Notes under the pieces: model-generated
Told to the model about the DNA's origin: nothing
Database searches by the model: none
The model's input: the letters and a program-made list of their open reading frames with translations, nothing else
Shown: one piece after another, positions 27,415-36,430 of the stretch
Layout: the number at the start of each line of letters is the position of its first letter
Numbering within the stretch: position 1 is the stretch's first letter
Source: Jilunia laotingensis
GTDB taxonomy: Bacteria > Bacteroidota > Bacteroidia > Bacteroidales > Bacteroidaceae
Assembly (NCBI RefSeq): GCF_014385165.1
Contig: NZ_JACRTF010000001.1
Span: 2,232,001 to 2,296,000, forward strand
DNA: 64,000 nucleotides
Direction of reading: 5' to 3'
Position numbers and translations under genes: made by a program

Positions 27415-28389
27415 TTATTTTAGGTTTTCCCAATACCATTTTACGGCTTCTTTCAGCCCGCGTTTGATGTCATATTCCGGTGCATATCCCAAGGATTTCC
27501 GTGCTTTGTCGATGGAAGCGAGTGAATGGGGGATATCGCCCTTTCTGTAGGGACCGTGTTGAATTTTGGTTTCTGCTATCACCGGATCATATTCGCTTAG
27601 AAACTCTTTCAAGTAGTCGACGAGTTGATTGAGTGTCGTATTTGTTCCGAAGGCAGTATTGTAAACAGTGTTGATAGCGTCCGGGTTTTGCGTTTTCATA
27701 GCGAGCATGTTCATCTGGAGTACATTGTCGATATAGGTAAAGTCCCGTGAATACTCCCCGTCACCATTGATCAGAACCGGTTCATGCCGGATCATTTGCA
27801 AGACAAACTTAGGAATCACGGCCGCATAAGCTCCATCTGGCGACTGCCTTCTTCCGAACACATTGAAGTATCTCAGCCCGATGCATTCCATGCCGTAAGT
27901 ACGGGCGAATACGTCGGCATATAGTTCGTTGACGTATTTAGTAATGGCATACGGGGAGAGGGGGCGACCGATCACCTCCTCTACCTTGGGAAGGCTGGCG
28001 GAATCACCATAAGTGGACGAGCTGGCTGCATAGATGAAGCGCTTCACACCGGCATCTCTGGCAGCGACAAGCATGTTAAGAAATCCGCTGATGTTCACCT
28101 CATTGGTGGTTTGCGGGTCATTGATGGAACGAGGTACAGAGCCTAAAGCGGCCTCATGGAAAACATATTCTGCACCGGCTACGGCCTTCGTGCAATCTTC
28201 CGGTTTACGGATGTCACCGACAATAAGGTTAAAACGTTCGCGGTACTCGCGCAACAGCATTTCTATATTCTCGAATTTGCCTGTTGCAAAGTTGTCCAGG
28301 CATGTCACTTTGTGTCCGTCTTTTAATAATCGCTCGCATAGGTTGGAGCCGATGAAACCGGCTCCGCCGGTTACTAATATTTTAAACAT
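27415..28389 (-). CDS. NAD-dependent epimerase, UDP-GlcNAc 4-epimerase type (TviC/WbpP-like)
   Basis: 324 residues from MFKILVTGG; an ATG 21 bases earlier is also downstream of the promoter. NAD motif GGAGFIGSN; catalytic Tyr and Lys in [14 protein letters not shown]; '[23 protein letters not shown]' substrate segment. It would interconvert the C4 configuration of a UDP-sugar and feed the dehydrogenase downstream. Confidence 0.87.
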   Translation of the reverse strand: MFKILVTGGAGFIGSNLCERLLKDGHKVTCLDNFATGKFENIEMLLREYRERFNLIVGDIRKPEDCTKAVAGAEYVFHEAALGSVPRSINDPQTTNEVNISGFLNMLVAARDAGVKRFIYAASSSTYGDSASLPKVEEVIGRPLSPYAITKYVNELYADVFARTYGMECIGLRYFNVFGRRQSPDGAYAAVIPKFVLQMIRHEPVLINGDGEYSRDFTYIDNVLQMNMLAMKTQNPDAINTVYNTAFGTNTTLNQLVDYLKEFLSEYDPVIAETKIQHGPYRKGDIPHSLASIDKARKSLGYAPEYDIKRGLKEAVKWYWENLK

Positions 28390-28426
28390 ATCGTTAGATT
28401 TTAAATACATCTATTTGAATTCACGG

Positions 28427-28434
28427 CAAAGTTA
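28427..28434 (-). promoter_or_regulatory. -7 element of the epimerase-dehydrogenase operon
   Basis: Minus-strand TAACTTTG matches TAnnTTTG. Confidence 0.6.
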
Positions 28435-28447
28435 GTATTCTTTTTCA

Positions 28448-28455
28448 TATCTTTG
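28448..28455 (+). promoter_or_regulatory. -7 element of the S41 peptidase gene
   Basis: TATCTTTG matches TAnnTTTG, 34 bases before the ATG. It stands back to back with the minus-strand promoter, 13 bases apart. Confidence 0.6.
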
Positions 28456-28489
28456 TCACCATGTATACCGATTTAAAAGCAAGACGATT

Positions 28490-29872
28490 ATGATTAAAGT
28501 TTCTGGATATTGCCGGTCGTTTCTGCTGTTAGGGTTTCTTTTATCCTTTTCGGCATGTAAGGACGATGATAAGGTAGTGAATGATATTACTACGAACAGG
28601 TGGATTGAGAATACCATGCGGAGTTACTATTACTGGTATGGTGATATTCCTGAAACAAACAAGTTGAATTTCGAGACGTCCCCCGAGGTGTTTTTTCAAT
28701 CGTTGCTGTCGGAAAAAGACGGGAAAGACAATAATCAGGTGTCCGGTGGGCATTATTACTATTCCACGATCAAGAAGAAATCGGCCTCTACCCGGGCTTA
28801 TTTAGGAGAAGGCCCTTCTTTGGGATTTGAGTTCCAAAATTGGTTTTTCACCAGTAACAACAGGTATGCGGTTAGCGTTCTTTATGTATTACCAGGCTCT
28901 CCGGCAGACCTGGCAGGTCTGAGGAGGGGGGATTGGATTCATAGTATAGACGGGGTAGCTGTGAATAATAGCAATATATATGATTTGTTAGGTAGCAAGA
29001 CTGTGACAGTTGGTGTCTCGGACAGCTATAGGAAGCTATTTTCAACACGATCGGTCGAGTTGGTTCCGGCAACTGTGAAGGATAACCCGGTATTTCTGAC
29101 AAAAGTGTATAATGATCTCTCGACCGGTGGCAAGAAAGTGGGATATCTGGTTTATAATCATTTCACTTCCGGCCCCGATGGTGATACGGATACGGAATAT
29201 GACGATGACCTTCGCCAGGCGTTTGCCCGATTTAAGGCTGCCCAAGTGCAGGAGTTTGTCCTCGACTTGCGATACAATGGCGGTGGATTGGTCACTTCGG
29301 CACAATTGCTTTCCGAAATGCTGGCTCCTGCCTCTGCGTTAGGAAAGACGTTTTGTGATCTGGTATACAGTGACAAACAAAATAAAACAGTAAATTATCA
29401 ATTACGGCAGACCGGTCAGAATTTGGACTTACCCCGCTTGATCGTGTTGACCAGTAGCCGTACGGCATCTGCATCGGAAGCGGTGATTAATGGGCTCAAG
29501 CCATTTTATCAGGTAATGGTGATAGGCGAACGGACCGAAGGTAAGAATGTAGGTTCCATCACATTGTCGAGCGATAAATATGAATACGACCTGCACCCTA
29601 TTGTCTGTAGGATATACAATGCTAAAGGTGAATCGGATTATGAAGACGGTTTCGTTCCCGACTGGACATTGTCGGAGGATCAACGTGTCATTGAAGGGCA
29701 TGTCGAGCTTGGCGATAAAGACAATGATCCTCTGTTGGCGGTGGCTGTTTATACGATCCGTACCGGTAGTCTTCCTAGGATAAATGTCGCCCGTTCTGCC
29801 GGAATGGATATTGTTTCCGGTTACTGTTCTTTGGACGAAAAGTCCGGCAGTGGGGTTCGCGTACCTTTTTGA
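28490..29872 (+). CDS. S41 family (C-terminal processing) peptidase, lipoprotein
   Basis: 460 residues. Lipobox FSAC followed by KDDDK, an acidic/Lys start like the surface-export signal of Bacteroidetes lipoproteins. A PDZ domain is seen around 'YVLPGSPADLAGLRRGDWIHSIDG'. The protease domain has 'EFVLDLRYNGGG', the catalytic Ser in TASASEAV and the general-base Lys in ERTEGKNVGS. It probably cleaves exposed C-termini of envelope or foreign proteins. Confidence 0.9.
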   Translation: MIKVSGYCRSFLLLGFLLSFSACKDDDKVVNDITTNRWIENTMRSYYYWYGDIPETNKLNFETSPEVFFQSLLSEKDGKDNNQVSGGHYYYSTIKKKSASTRAYLGEGPSLGFEFQNWFFTSNNRYAVSVLYVLPGSPADLAGLRRGDWIHSIDGVAVNNSNIYDLLGSKTVTVGVSDSYRKLFSTRSVELVPATVKDNPVFLTKVYNDLSTGGKKVGYLVYNHFTSGPDGDTDTEYDDDLRQAFARFKAAQVQEFVLDLRYNGGGLVTSAQLLSEMLAPASALGKTFCDLVYSDKQNKTVNYQLRQTGQNLDLPRLIVLTSSRTASASEAVINGLKPFYQVMVIGERTEGKNVGSITLSSDKYEYDLHPIVCRIYNAKGESDYEDGFVPDWTLSEDQRVIEGHVELGDKDNDPLLAVAVYTIRTGSLPRINVARSAGMDIVSGYCSLDEKSGSGVRVPF

Positions 29873-30028
29873 TAGCATATCGGACGGATATTGATCATAA
29901 AGAAAAACATTACCTCTTTTTACTAACCGATACATTACTTGGGAAGCATTAAGTAGCAAGTAACGTGGCTGAGATGTTGCATAAATATGCATGAATGTCG
30001 GTCGTTTGCTGCCTGACATGCAACATGT

Positions 30029-30169
30029 ACAGAGATGAAACACGGTTTCTTCCCTTCCGAATGCGATTTGCTCGGTGACGAGAGACGGCTTCATCGGTGA
30101 TGAGACCCGGTTTGGTCGGTGATGAAGCACGGTATCATCGGTGATGAAGACCGGATACCTCGGTGATGA
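30029..30169. repeat. 22-bp-periodic TCATCnnnGATGA-type array (locus 2)
   Basis: TCGGTGAYGA starts at 30072, 30094, 30116, 30138 and 30160, five units at exactly 22 bases. The unit consensus is about TCGGTGATGArrmcCGGttwca, with the second half more variable. A decayed unit containing GATGA and CGGTTT begins near 30029, almost in phase. In the best units the core reads TCATCGGTGATGA, which is symmetric about its centre. Confidence 0.85.
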
Positions 30170-30625
30170 GAAGTTTTTTAGTTGCAAAGGAAGCATCTCA
30201 TGCTTGTGCGCCAAGCTTTTTGATGCTGGTTGCTATCAAAAGTAGGATAGAGGAACAGTTGCTATTTGATCAAATAAAAGCGATACTTGCTTGCAAGGAA
30301 ATATCAAAGAAGCTCGTTTCTTGGCGAAAGGTTCGGAATGTGCTATAATATTTGTCTTTCTGAATTCTGCTAATGCCTTCTCCTTGCGTTATTTGTAAGG
30401 TGCCCTCCTTATACCCGGAATGAAAGCATCCTCGGCAATCAGGATTATCATTTTGACAAAAAGAAAGTTGTATGAGCTTGCTGGCACTGAAATTTGTGTG
30501 GAGTAGGACACCCGGACATGGATTCTGTGTGGTTCAGAAGAATGAAGATAGTGAAATAATAGGTCGGTAACTGACATATGTAAGCAATTAACCGCCTAAA
30601 CCTATGTGAATATAATAAATATTGT

Positions 30626-30633
30626 TATCTTTG
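30626..30633 (+). promoter_or_regulatory. -7 element of the ABC-F gene
   Basis: TATCTTTG matches TAnnTTTG. The RNA would start near 30640, so the upstream ATG at 30606 cannot be used and the GTG at 30663 is the start. Confidence 0.65.
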
Positions 30634-30662
30634 CCTCCCAATATCTATTATTTGTTAGCAAA

Positions 30663-32624
30663 GTGATATCAGTAGAAGGACTTAGTGTAGAGTTTAATGC
30701 CACGCCCTTATTTTCGGACGTGTCTTATGTGATCAATAAAAAAGACCGTATTGCCTTGGTAGGTAAGAACGGTGCAGGCAAATCTACCATGCTGAAAATT
30801 TTGGCTGGTTTGCAAAGCCCTACGACAGGCATTGTTGCCATCCCCAAAGAAGTCACCATCGGCTATTTGCCGCAGGTGATGATTCTCAGCGACAAACATA
30901 CCGTAATGGAAGAAGCCGAACAGGCTTTCGAACATATTTTCAGATTGCAGGCCGAACTGGAACAGATGAACCGGCAATTGGCTGAACGTACCGATTATGA
31001 TTCCGAAGATTATCATAAACTTATAGACCGTTTTACGCATGAGAATGACCGCTTCCTGATGATGGGCGGCACAAATTTTCGTGCGGAAATTGAACGTACG
31101 CTGCTCGGATTAGGTTTCACCCGTGTGGATTTCGACCGTCCTACCAGTGAGTTCTCCGGTGGGTGGCGGATGCGTATCGAGTTGGCCAAGCTTTTGCTGC
31201 GCCGTCCCGATGTGTTGCTCCTTGACGAGCCTACCAACCATCTCGACATAGAGAGCATTCAATGGCTGGAAAATTTTCTTTCCACCCGTGCCAATGCAGT
31301 AGTGCTTGTCAGCCACGACCGTGCATTCCTCAATAATGTCACGACACGCACCATAGAAATCACTTGTGGGCAGATATACGACTATAAGGTGAAATACGAT
31401 GAATTTGTCGTATTGCGCAAGGAACGACGCGAACAACAACTCCGAGCCTTTGAAAATCAGCAGAAGCAGATACAGGATACGGAGGACTTCATTGAACGCT
31501 TCCGATACAAAGCGACTAAAGCCGTACAGGTGCAGAGCCGCATCAAGCAATTGGAAAAGATAGAACGTATTGAAGTGGATGAAGAAGATAATTCCGCGCT
31601 GCGCCTGAAATTCGTTTGTTCCAGCCGTAGTGGCAATTATCCCGTGATTTGTGAAGACGTAATGAAAGCTTATGGCGAGCATATCGTTTACCACGACGTG
31701 AACCTTACGATAAACCGGGGTGAAAAAGTCGCGTTTGTGGGTAAGAACGGTGAAGGGAAATCTACGCTTGTGAAATGTATCATGGGAGAGATCGCTGACT
31801 ATCAGGGTAAACTGACAATCGGACACAATGTGCAGATCGGCTATTTTGCGCAGAATCAGGCACAGATGCTGGACGAGAATCTTACCGTCTTCGATACGAT
31901 AGACCGTGTGGCGGTAGGCGATATCCGGCTAAAGATACGTGATATCCTGGGAGCATTTATGTTCGGTGGCGAAGCTTCCGACAAGAAAGTGAAAGTTCTC
32001 TCCGGTGGTGAACGTACCCGTCTGGCTATGATCAAGCTCTTGCTGGAACCGGTAAATTTCCTTATCCTTGATGAGCCTACCAATCACCTCGATATGCGTT
32101 CGAAGGATGTCCTGAAAGAGGCAATCCGCGAATTTGACGGCACGGTGATAATTGTCAGCCATGACCGTGATTTCTTGGACGGCCTTGCGACTAAGGTATA
32201 TGAGTTCGGTGGAGGCCTTGTGAAAGAACACATTGGTGGTATTTACGATTTTCTGCAAAAGAAGAAGATAGAAAGCCTGAACGAATTGCAAGCTTCAATA
32301 TCCCTTTCGATGTCGTCTACTGCCTCCACGAAGGATAATGCATCTGCGGAGCAACCACCTTCGGAAAACAAGCTCTCTTATGAGGCTCAGAAAGAGCTGA
32401 ACAAGAAAATAAAAAAGTTAGAACGCCAGGTGGCCGATTGCGAGTCGGCAATAGAGCAGACCGAATCTGCCATAGCCATGCTCGAGGAGAAGATGGCCAC
32501 TCCGGAAGGAGCATCTGATATGTCTCTCTACGAACAGCATCGGAAATTGAAAGAACAGCTTGACCGGACGGTTGAGGAGTGGGAACAGGTTTCGATGGAG
32601 CTGGAGGAGATAAAACAAGAATGA
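30663..32624 (+). CDS. ABC-F family ATPase
   Basis: 653 residues from a GTG start (MISVEGLSVEFN). Two nucleotide-binding domains with Walker A GKNGAGKST and GKNGEGKST, signature FSGGWRMR and LSGGERTR, and Walker B LLLDEPTNHLD / LILDEPTNHLD. No membrane helices. A linker with charged helices joins the halves. The C-terminus is a coiled coil (LNKKIKKLERQVADCESAIEQTE region), as in Uup-like members. ABC-F proteins act on the ribosome; a housekeeping role is more likely than drug resistance, but this is not decided. Confidence 0.92.
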   Translation: MISVEGLSVEFNATPLFSDVSYVINKKDRIALVGKNGAGKSTMLKILAGLQSPTTGIVAIPKEVTIGYLPQVMILSDKHTVMEEAEQAFEHIFRLQAELEQMNRQLAERTDYDSEDYHKLIDRFTHENDRFLMMGGTNFRAEIERTLLGLGFTRVDFDRPTSEFSGGWRMRIELAKLLLRRPDVLLLDEPTNHLDIESIQWLENFLSTRANAVVLVSHDRAFLNNVTTRTIEITCGQIYDYKVKYDEFVVLRKERREQQLRAFENQQKQIQDTEDFIERFRYKATKAVQVQSRIKQLEKIERIEVDEEDNSALRLKFVCSSRSGNYPVICEDVMKAYGEHIVYHDVNLTINRGEKVAFVGKNGEGKSTLVKCIMGEIADYQGKLTIGHNVQIGYFAQNQAQMLDENLTVFDTIDRVAVGDIRLKIRDILGAFMFGGEASDKKVKVLSGGERTRLAMIKLLLEPVNFLILDEPTNHLDMRSKDVLKEAIREFDGTVIIVSHDRDFLDGLATKVYEFGGGLVKEHIGGIYDFLQKKKIESLNELQASISLSMSSTASTKDNASAEQPPSENKLSYEAQKELNKKIKKLERQVADCESAIEQTESAIAMLEEKMATPEGASDMSLYEQHRKLKEQLDRTVEEWEQVSMELEEIKQE

Positions 32625-32659
32625 AAGTGACACTTTTATAACCCTATAATATTTATTAT

Positions 32660-34696
32660 ATGAAAGTAACCAAGTATTTACCAATCCTAGCAATTTGTCT
32701 TATGACAACAGGATGTAACAGCAGCAAGCAGCAGGCCACATCAACTTCTGGTCTCGATCTTGCTAATCTTGACACAACGGCTCTTCCGGGAACCGATTTC
32801 TATCAGTATGCCTGTGGCGGCTGGATGAAGAATCATCCCCTTACTGACGAGTATTCACGTTTCGGCTCTTTCGACATGCTTGCCGAAAACAACCGCAAAC
32901 AACTTCGCGGCCTTATCGAAGAATTGGCTGCTACCCAGCACGAAGCCGGTAGCATAGCACAGAAAGTGGGTGATTTGTATAACATTGCGATGGATAGTGT
33001 AAAGCTTAACAAAGAAGGTGTCGCTCCTATTAAACCGGAATTGGAAAAGATTGCTGCCATTAAGGACAAGTCCGAAATCTATCCCCTTATTGCCGAGATG
33101 CAAAAGAATGGAATGTATCCTTACTTTGCCGTCTATATAGGTGCGGACGATATGAACAGTTCGATGAATATGGTACATGCCGTTCAAGCCGGTTTAGGAA
33201 TGGGTGAACGCGATTATTACCTTGAGAACGATGAAAGAACCAAGGAAATCCGCGATGCCTATCAAAAGCATGTTGTCAAGATGTTCCAATTGGCCGGATT
33301 TGATGAGGCGGCTGCACAGAAGGCTATGGCATCGGTCATGAATATTGAAAACCGTCTTGCCAAGTCTGCGCGTTCTATGGTTGAAATGCGCGACCCGCAT
33401 GCCAACTATAATAAGAAGGCGATGGAAGAGCTGAAGAAGGAATATGCGCCTTTCGCTTGGGATATGTTCTTCTCCAATCTCGGACTGAATGATGTCGCTG
33501 AAGTGAATATCGGCCAGCCGAATTCTATAAAAGAGGTGAATGAAATCATCAACACCGTTCCTTTGGAAGATCAGATCGCTTATTTGCAATGGAATCTTAT
33601 CAATAGTGCAGCAGGCTATCTGAGTGATGACTTCGTAGCACAGAATTTTGACTTCTATGGCAAGACGATGTCCGGAAGAAAAGAGATGCAACCGCGTTGG
33701 AAACGTGCTGTAAGCACGGTAGACGGTTCATTGGGTGAAGCTGTCGGCCAAATGTATGTAGAGAAATACTTCCCGGCTGCCGCTAAAGAACGTATGGTAG
33801 GTCTAGTGAAAAACCTGCAGACCTCTTTGGGCGAGCGTATTCAGAAATTGCCTTGGATGAGTGACGAAACCAAGCAGAAAGCACTTGAGAAATTGGCTAC
33901 TTTCCATGTCAAGATTGGTTATCCGGACAAATGGAAAGATTACTCTTCATTGGATATTAAGAATGATACTTATTGGGCAAACATCGAACGTGCCAACCAG
34001 TGGGGACATAATGAAATGATTGCTAAGGCCGGCAAACCGGTAGATAAGGATGAGTGGATGATGACCCCTCAGACAGTAAATGCATATTACAATCCTACGA
34101 CCAATGAAATTTGTTTCCCGGCTGGAATCTTACAATATCCGTTCTTCGATATGGATGCCGACGATGCCTTCAACTATGGTGCTATCGGTGTGGTGATCGG
34201 TCATGAAATGACTCACGGATTTGACGATCAGGGACGGCAGTATGACAAAGACGGTAATCTGAAAGATTGGTGGACTGAACAAGATGCAAAGAACTTTGAA
34301 GAACGTGCCCAAGTGATGGTTAACTTCTTTGACAGCATTGAAGTGGCACCGGGCGTACAAGCAAATGGCGAAGTTACGCTGGGCGAAAATATTGCCGATC
34401 ACGGTGGCTTGCAAGTATCTTATCAGGCATTCAAGAATGCTACGGCTCAGGCTCCGTTGCCCGTTGAAAATGGTTTTACACCCGAACAACGCTTCTTCTT
34501 GTCATATGCTAATGTATGGGCCGGCAATATCCGTCCGGAAGAAATTCTTCGTTTGACCAAACTCGATGTGCATTCATTGGGTAAATGGCGTGTGGATGGA
34601 GCATTGCCACAGATTGACGCATGGTATGAAGCATTTAACATTACGGAGGAAGATCCGTTGTATATACCGGCTGATAAACGTGTATCTATTTGGTAA
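32660..34696 (+). CDS. M13 family (neprilysin-like) metallopeptidase, lipoprotein
   Basis: 678 residues. Lipobox MTTGC at the N-terminus. The zinc site is HEMTH at residues 515-519 (VVIGHEMTHGFDD); the third ligand is in GENIADHGG (Glu576, Asp580). 'NAYYNPTTNEICFPAGILQYPFF' is the family substrate strand. It should cleave peptides in the periplasm or at the surface. Confidence 0.94.
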   Translation: MKVTKYLPILAICLMTTGCNSSKQQATSTSGLDLANLDTTALPGTDFYQYACGGWMKNHPLTDEYSRFGSFDMLAENNRKQLRGLIEELAATQHEAGSIAQKVGDLYNIAMDSVKLNKEGVAPIKPELEKIAAIKDKSEIYPLIAEMQKNGMYPYFAVYIGADDMNSSMNMVHAVQAGLGMGERDYYLENDERTKEIRDAYQKHVVKMFQLAGFDEAAAQKAMASVMNIENRLAKSARSMVEMRDPHANYNKKAMEELKKEYAPFAWDMFFSNLGLNDVAEVNIGQPNSIKEVNEIINTVPLEDQIAYLQWNLINSAAGYLSDDFVAQNFDFYGKTMSGRKEMQPRWKRAVSTVDGSLGEAVGQMYVEKYFPAAAKERMVGLVKNLQTSLGERIQKLPWMSDETKQKALEKLATFHVKIGYPDKWKDYSSLDIKNDTYWANIERANQWGHNEMIAKAGKPVDKDEWMMTPQTVNAYYNPTTNEICFPAGILQYPFFDMDADDAFNYGAIGVVIGHEMTHGFDDQGRQYDKDGNLKDWWTEQDAKNFEERAQVMVNFFDSIEVAPGVQANGEVTLGENIADHGGLQVSYQAFKNATAQAPLPVENGFTPEQRFFLSYANVWAGNIRPEEILRLTKLDVHSLGKWRVDGALPQIDAWYEAFNITEEDPLYIPADKRVSIW

Positions 34697-34726
34697 TAGT
34701 TTCGTATAAACGATAACCCTTATATG

Positions 34727-34765
34727 AAAGCGCTGGCTCATAATCTTTTGAGTCAACGCTTTTTT
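34727..34765 (+). terminator. Intrinsic terminator
   Basis: Inverted repeat AAAGCG...TGGCTCA with TGAGTCAACGCTTT, followed by T residues, 30 bases after the M13 stop. Confidence 0.75.
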
Positions 34766-34812
34766 ATCATTAATTCACACCTTATTTGTTACGCGCGATA
34801 AACAATATTTCG

Positions 34813-34820
34813 TAACTTTG
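34813..34820 (+). promoter_or_regulatory. -7 element of purH
   Basis: TAACTTTG matches TAnnTTTG, 27 bases before the ATG at 34848. The earlier in-frame codon at 34818 overlaps the element and is excluded. Confidence 0.6.
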
Positions 34821-34847
34821 CACACCAAATACTTAATAAGCAAGCCC

Positions 34848-36371
34848 ATGTCTGAGTCTAAAAGAATTAAAACCGCATTGGTGTCGGTTTATCATAAGGA
34901 AGGTTTGGATGAAATTATCACCAAACTGCATGAAGAAGGTGTAGAGTTTTTATCGACAGGCGGAACTCGCCAGTTTATCGAATCATTAGGATATCCCTGC
35001 AAGGCTGTGGAAGATCTGACTTCTTATCCCTCCATCCTTGGTGGCCGTGTGAAAACTCTCCATCCGAAAATATTCGGAGGTATCCTTTGCCGTCGCGGGC
35101 TGGAACAGGACATCCAGCAGATTGAGAAATATGAAATACCGGAAATAGACCTCGTGATCGTAGACCTCTATCCGTTTGAAGCCACAGTTGCTTCGGGCGC
35201 GGATGAGGCCGCCATCATTGAGAAGATCGATATAGGCGGAATCTCATTGATTCGTGCCGCTGCAAAAAACTATAATGATGTCGTGATCGTTGCTTCTCAG
35301 GCGCAGTATAAACCGTTGCTCGACATGTTGATGGAACACGGGGCAACTTCTACGCTTGAAGAACGCCGTTGGATGGCTAAAGAAGCATTTGCTGTGTCGT
35401 CCCATTACGATTCCGCGATCTTCAACTACTTTGACGCGCAGGAAGGTTCGGCTTTCCGTTGCTCGGTCAACGATCAGAAAACTCTTCGTTACGGTGAGAA
35501 TCCGCATCAAAAAGGTTACTTCTATGGAAACTTGGATGCGATGTTCGACCAGATTCATGGAAAGGAAATCTCATACAACAACTTGCTTGACATAAATGCG
35601 GCTGTTGATTTGATCGATGAGTTTGAAGATGTGACGTTCGCCATATTGAAGCACAACAACGCCTGTGGCTTGGCTTCACGGCCTGCCGTCATCGATGCAT
35701 GGAAAGATGCTTTGGCAGGTGATCCGGTTTCTGCGTTTGGCGGAGTGTTGGTTACGAATGCGGTGATTGACAAGGAGACTGCTGAAGAGATCAATAAGAT
35801 ATTCTTTGAAGTTGTGATAGCTCCCGATTATGACGTGGATGCACTTGAGATTCTGGGGCAGAAAAAGAATCGCATCATTCTTGTCCGCAAAGAGGCTAAA
35901 TTGCCCAAGAAGCAATTCCGGTCTTTACTTAACGGTGTGCTTGTGCAGGAGAAAGATACGAATATAGAAACCACAGCCGATTTGAAGACTGTGACCGATA
36001 AAGTGCCTACTCCGGAAGAAGTAGAAGACATGTTGTTTGCCAATAAGATTGTGAAAAACAGCAAGTCGAATGCGATTGTTCTGGCCAAAGGGAAACAGTT
36101 GCTGGCAAGCGGTGTAGGTCAGACTTCACGTGTCGATGCGCTTAAGCAAGCAATCGAAAAAGCGAAATCATTCGGTTTCGATCTGAAAGGAGCTGTCATG
36201 GCATCGGATGCTTTCTTCCCCTTCCCGGACTGTGTGGAGATAGCAGGTAATGAAGGTATTACAGCTGTTATCCAACCGGGTGGTTCGGTAAAGGATGAAC
36301 TGACGTTCGATTATTGTAATGAACATGGCATTGCGATGGTAACGACAGGCATCCGTCATTTTAAACATTAA
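34848..36371 (+). CDS. purH: Bifunctional AICAR formyltransferase / IMP cyclohydrolase
   Basis: 507 residues from MSESKRIKTALVSVYHKEGL. The N-terminal cyclohydrolase (MGS-like) domain has 'FLSTGGTRQFIESLG' and 'LHPKIFGGIL'. The AICARFT domain has 'LRYGENPHQKGYFYG' and 'FAILKHNNACGLA' with the KHxNxCG motif, and ends 'AMVTTGIRHFKH'. It catalyses the last two steps of IMP synthesis. A GAATTAAGG inverted repeat (36381-36403) follows but has no T run. Confidence 0.95.
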   Translation: MSESKRIKTALVSVYHKEGLDEIITKLHEEGVEFLSTGGTRQFIESLGYPCKAVEDLTSYPSILGGRVKTLHPKIFGGILCRRGLEQDIQQIEKYEIPEIDLVIVDLYPFEATVASGADEAAIIEKIDIGGISLIRAAAKNYNDVVIVASQAQYKPLLDMLMEHGATSTLEERRWMAKEAFAVSSHYDSAIFNYFDAQEGSAFRCSVNDQKTLRYGENPHQKGYFYGNLDAMFDQIHGKEISYNNLLDINAAVDLIDEFEDVTFAILKHNNACGLASRPAVIDAWKDALAGDPVSAFGGVLVTNAVIDKETAEEINKIFFEVVIAPDYDVDALEILGQKKNRIILVRKEAKLPKKQFRSLLNGVLVQEKDTNIETTADLKTVTDKVPTPEEVEDMLFANKIVKNSKSNAIVLAKGKQLLASGVGQTSRVDALKQAIEKAKSFGFDLKGAVMASDAFFPFPDCVEIAGNEGITAVIQPGGSVKDELTFDYCNEHGIAMVTTGIRHFKH

Positions 36372-36430
36372 TATAGATGGGAATTAAGGTTCGTCCTTAA
36401 TTCTCCATTCTTAATTCTTCATTAAATTAT

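Larger units (their letters stand above)
29873..30662. other. Intergenic region without a supportable gene
   Basis: 790 bases between two plus-strand genes. It holds the 22-bp array (30029-30169) and, at the end, the promoter of the ABC-F gene. Short frames at 30163 and 30389 have no promoter or family features. The stretch 30170-30600 shows nothing recognisable. Confidence 0.7.

Noticed and set aside
29429-30214. 261-residue minus-strand frame across the S41 gene end and the array
   Set aside because: Half of it is antisense to the protease gene, whose motifs are clear; the rest reads through the repeats.
30163-30348. 61-residue plus-strand frame after the second 22-bp array
   Set aside because: Its start lies within the last repeat unit, no promoter is seen, and the sequence has no family or signal features.
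36381-36403. Terminator after purH
   Set aside because: A perfect 9-bp inverted repeat is present but no T run follows, so I did not call it a terminator.
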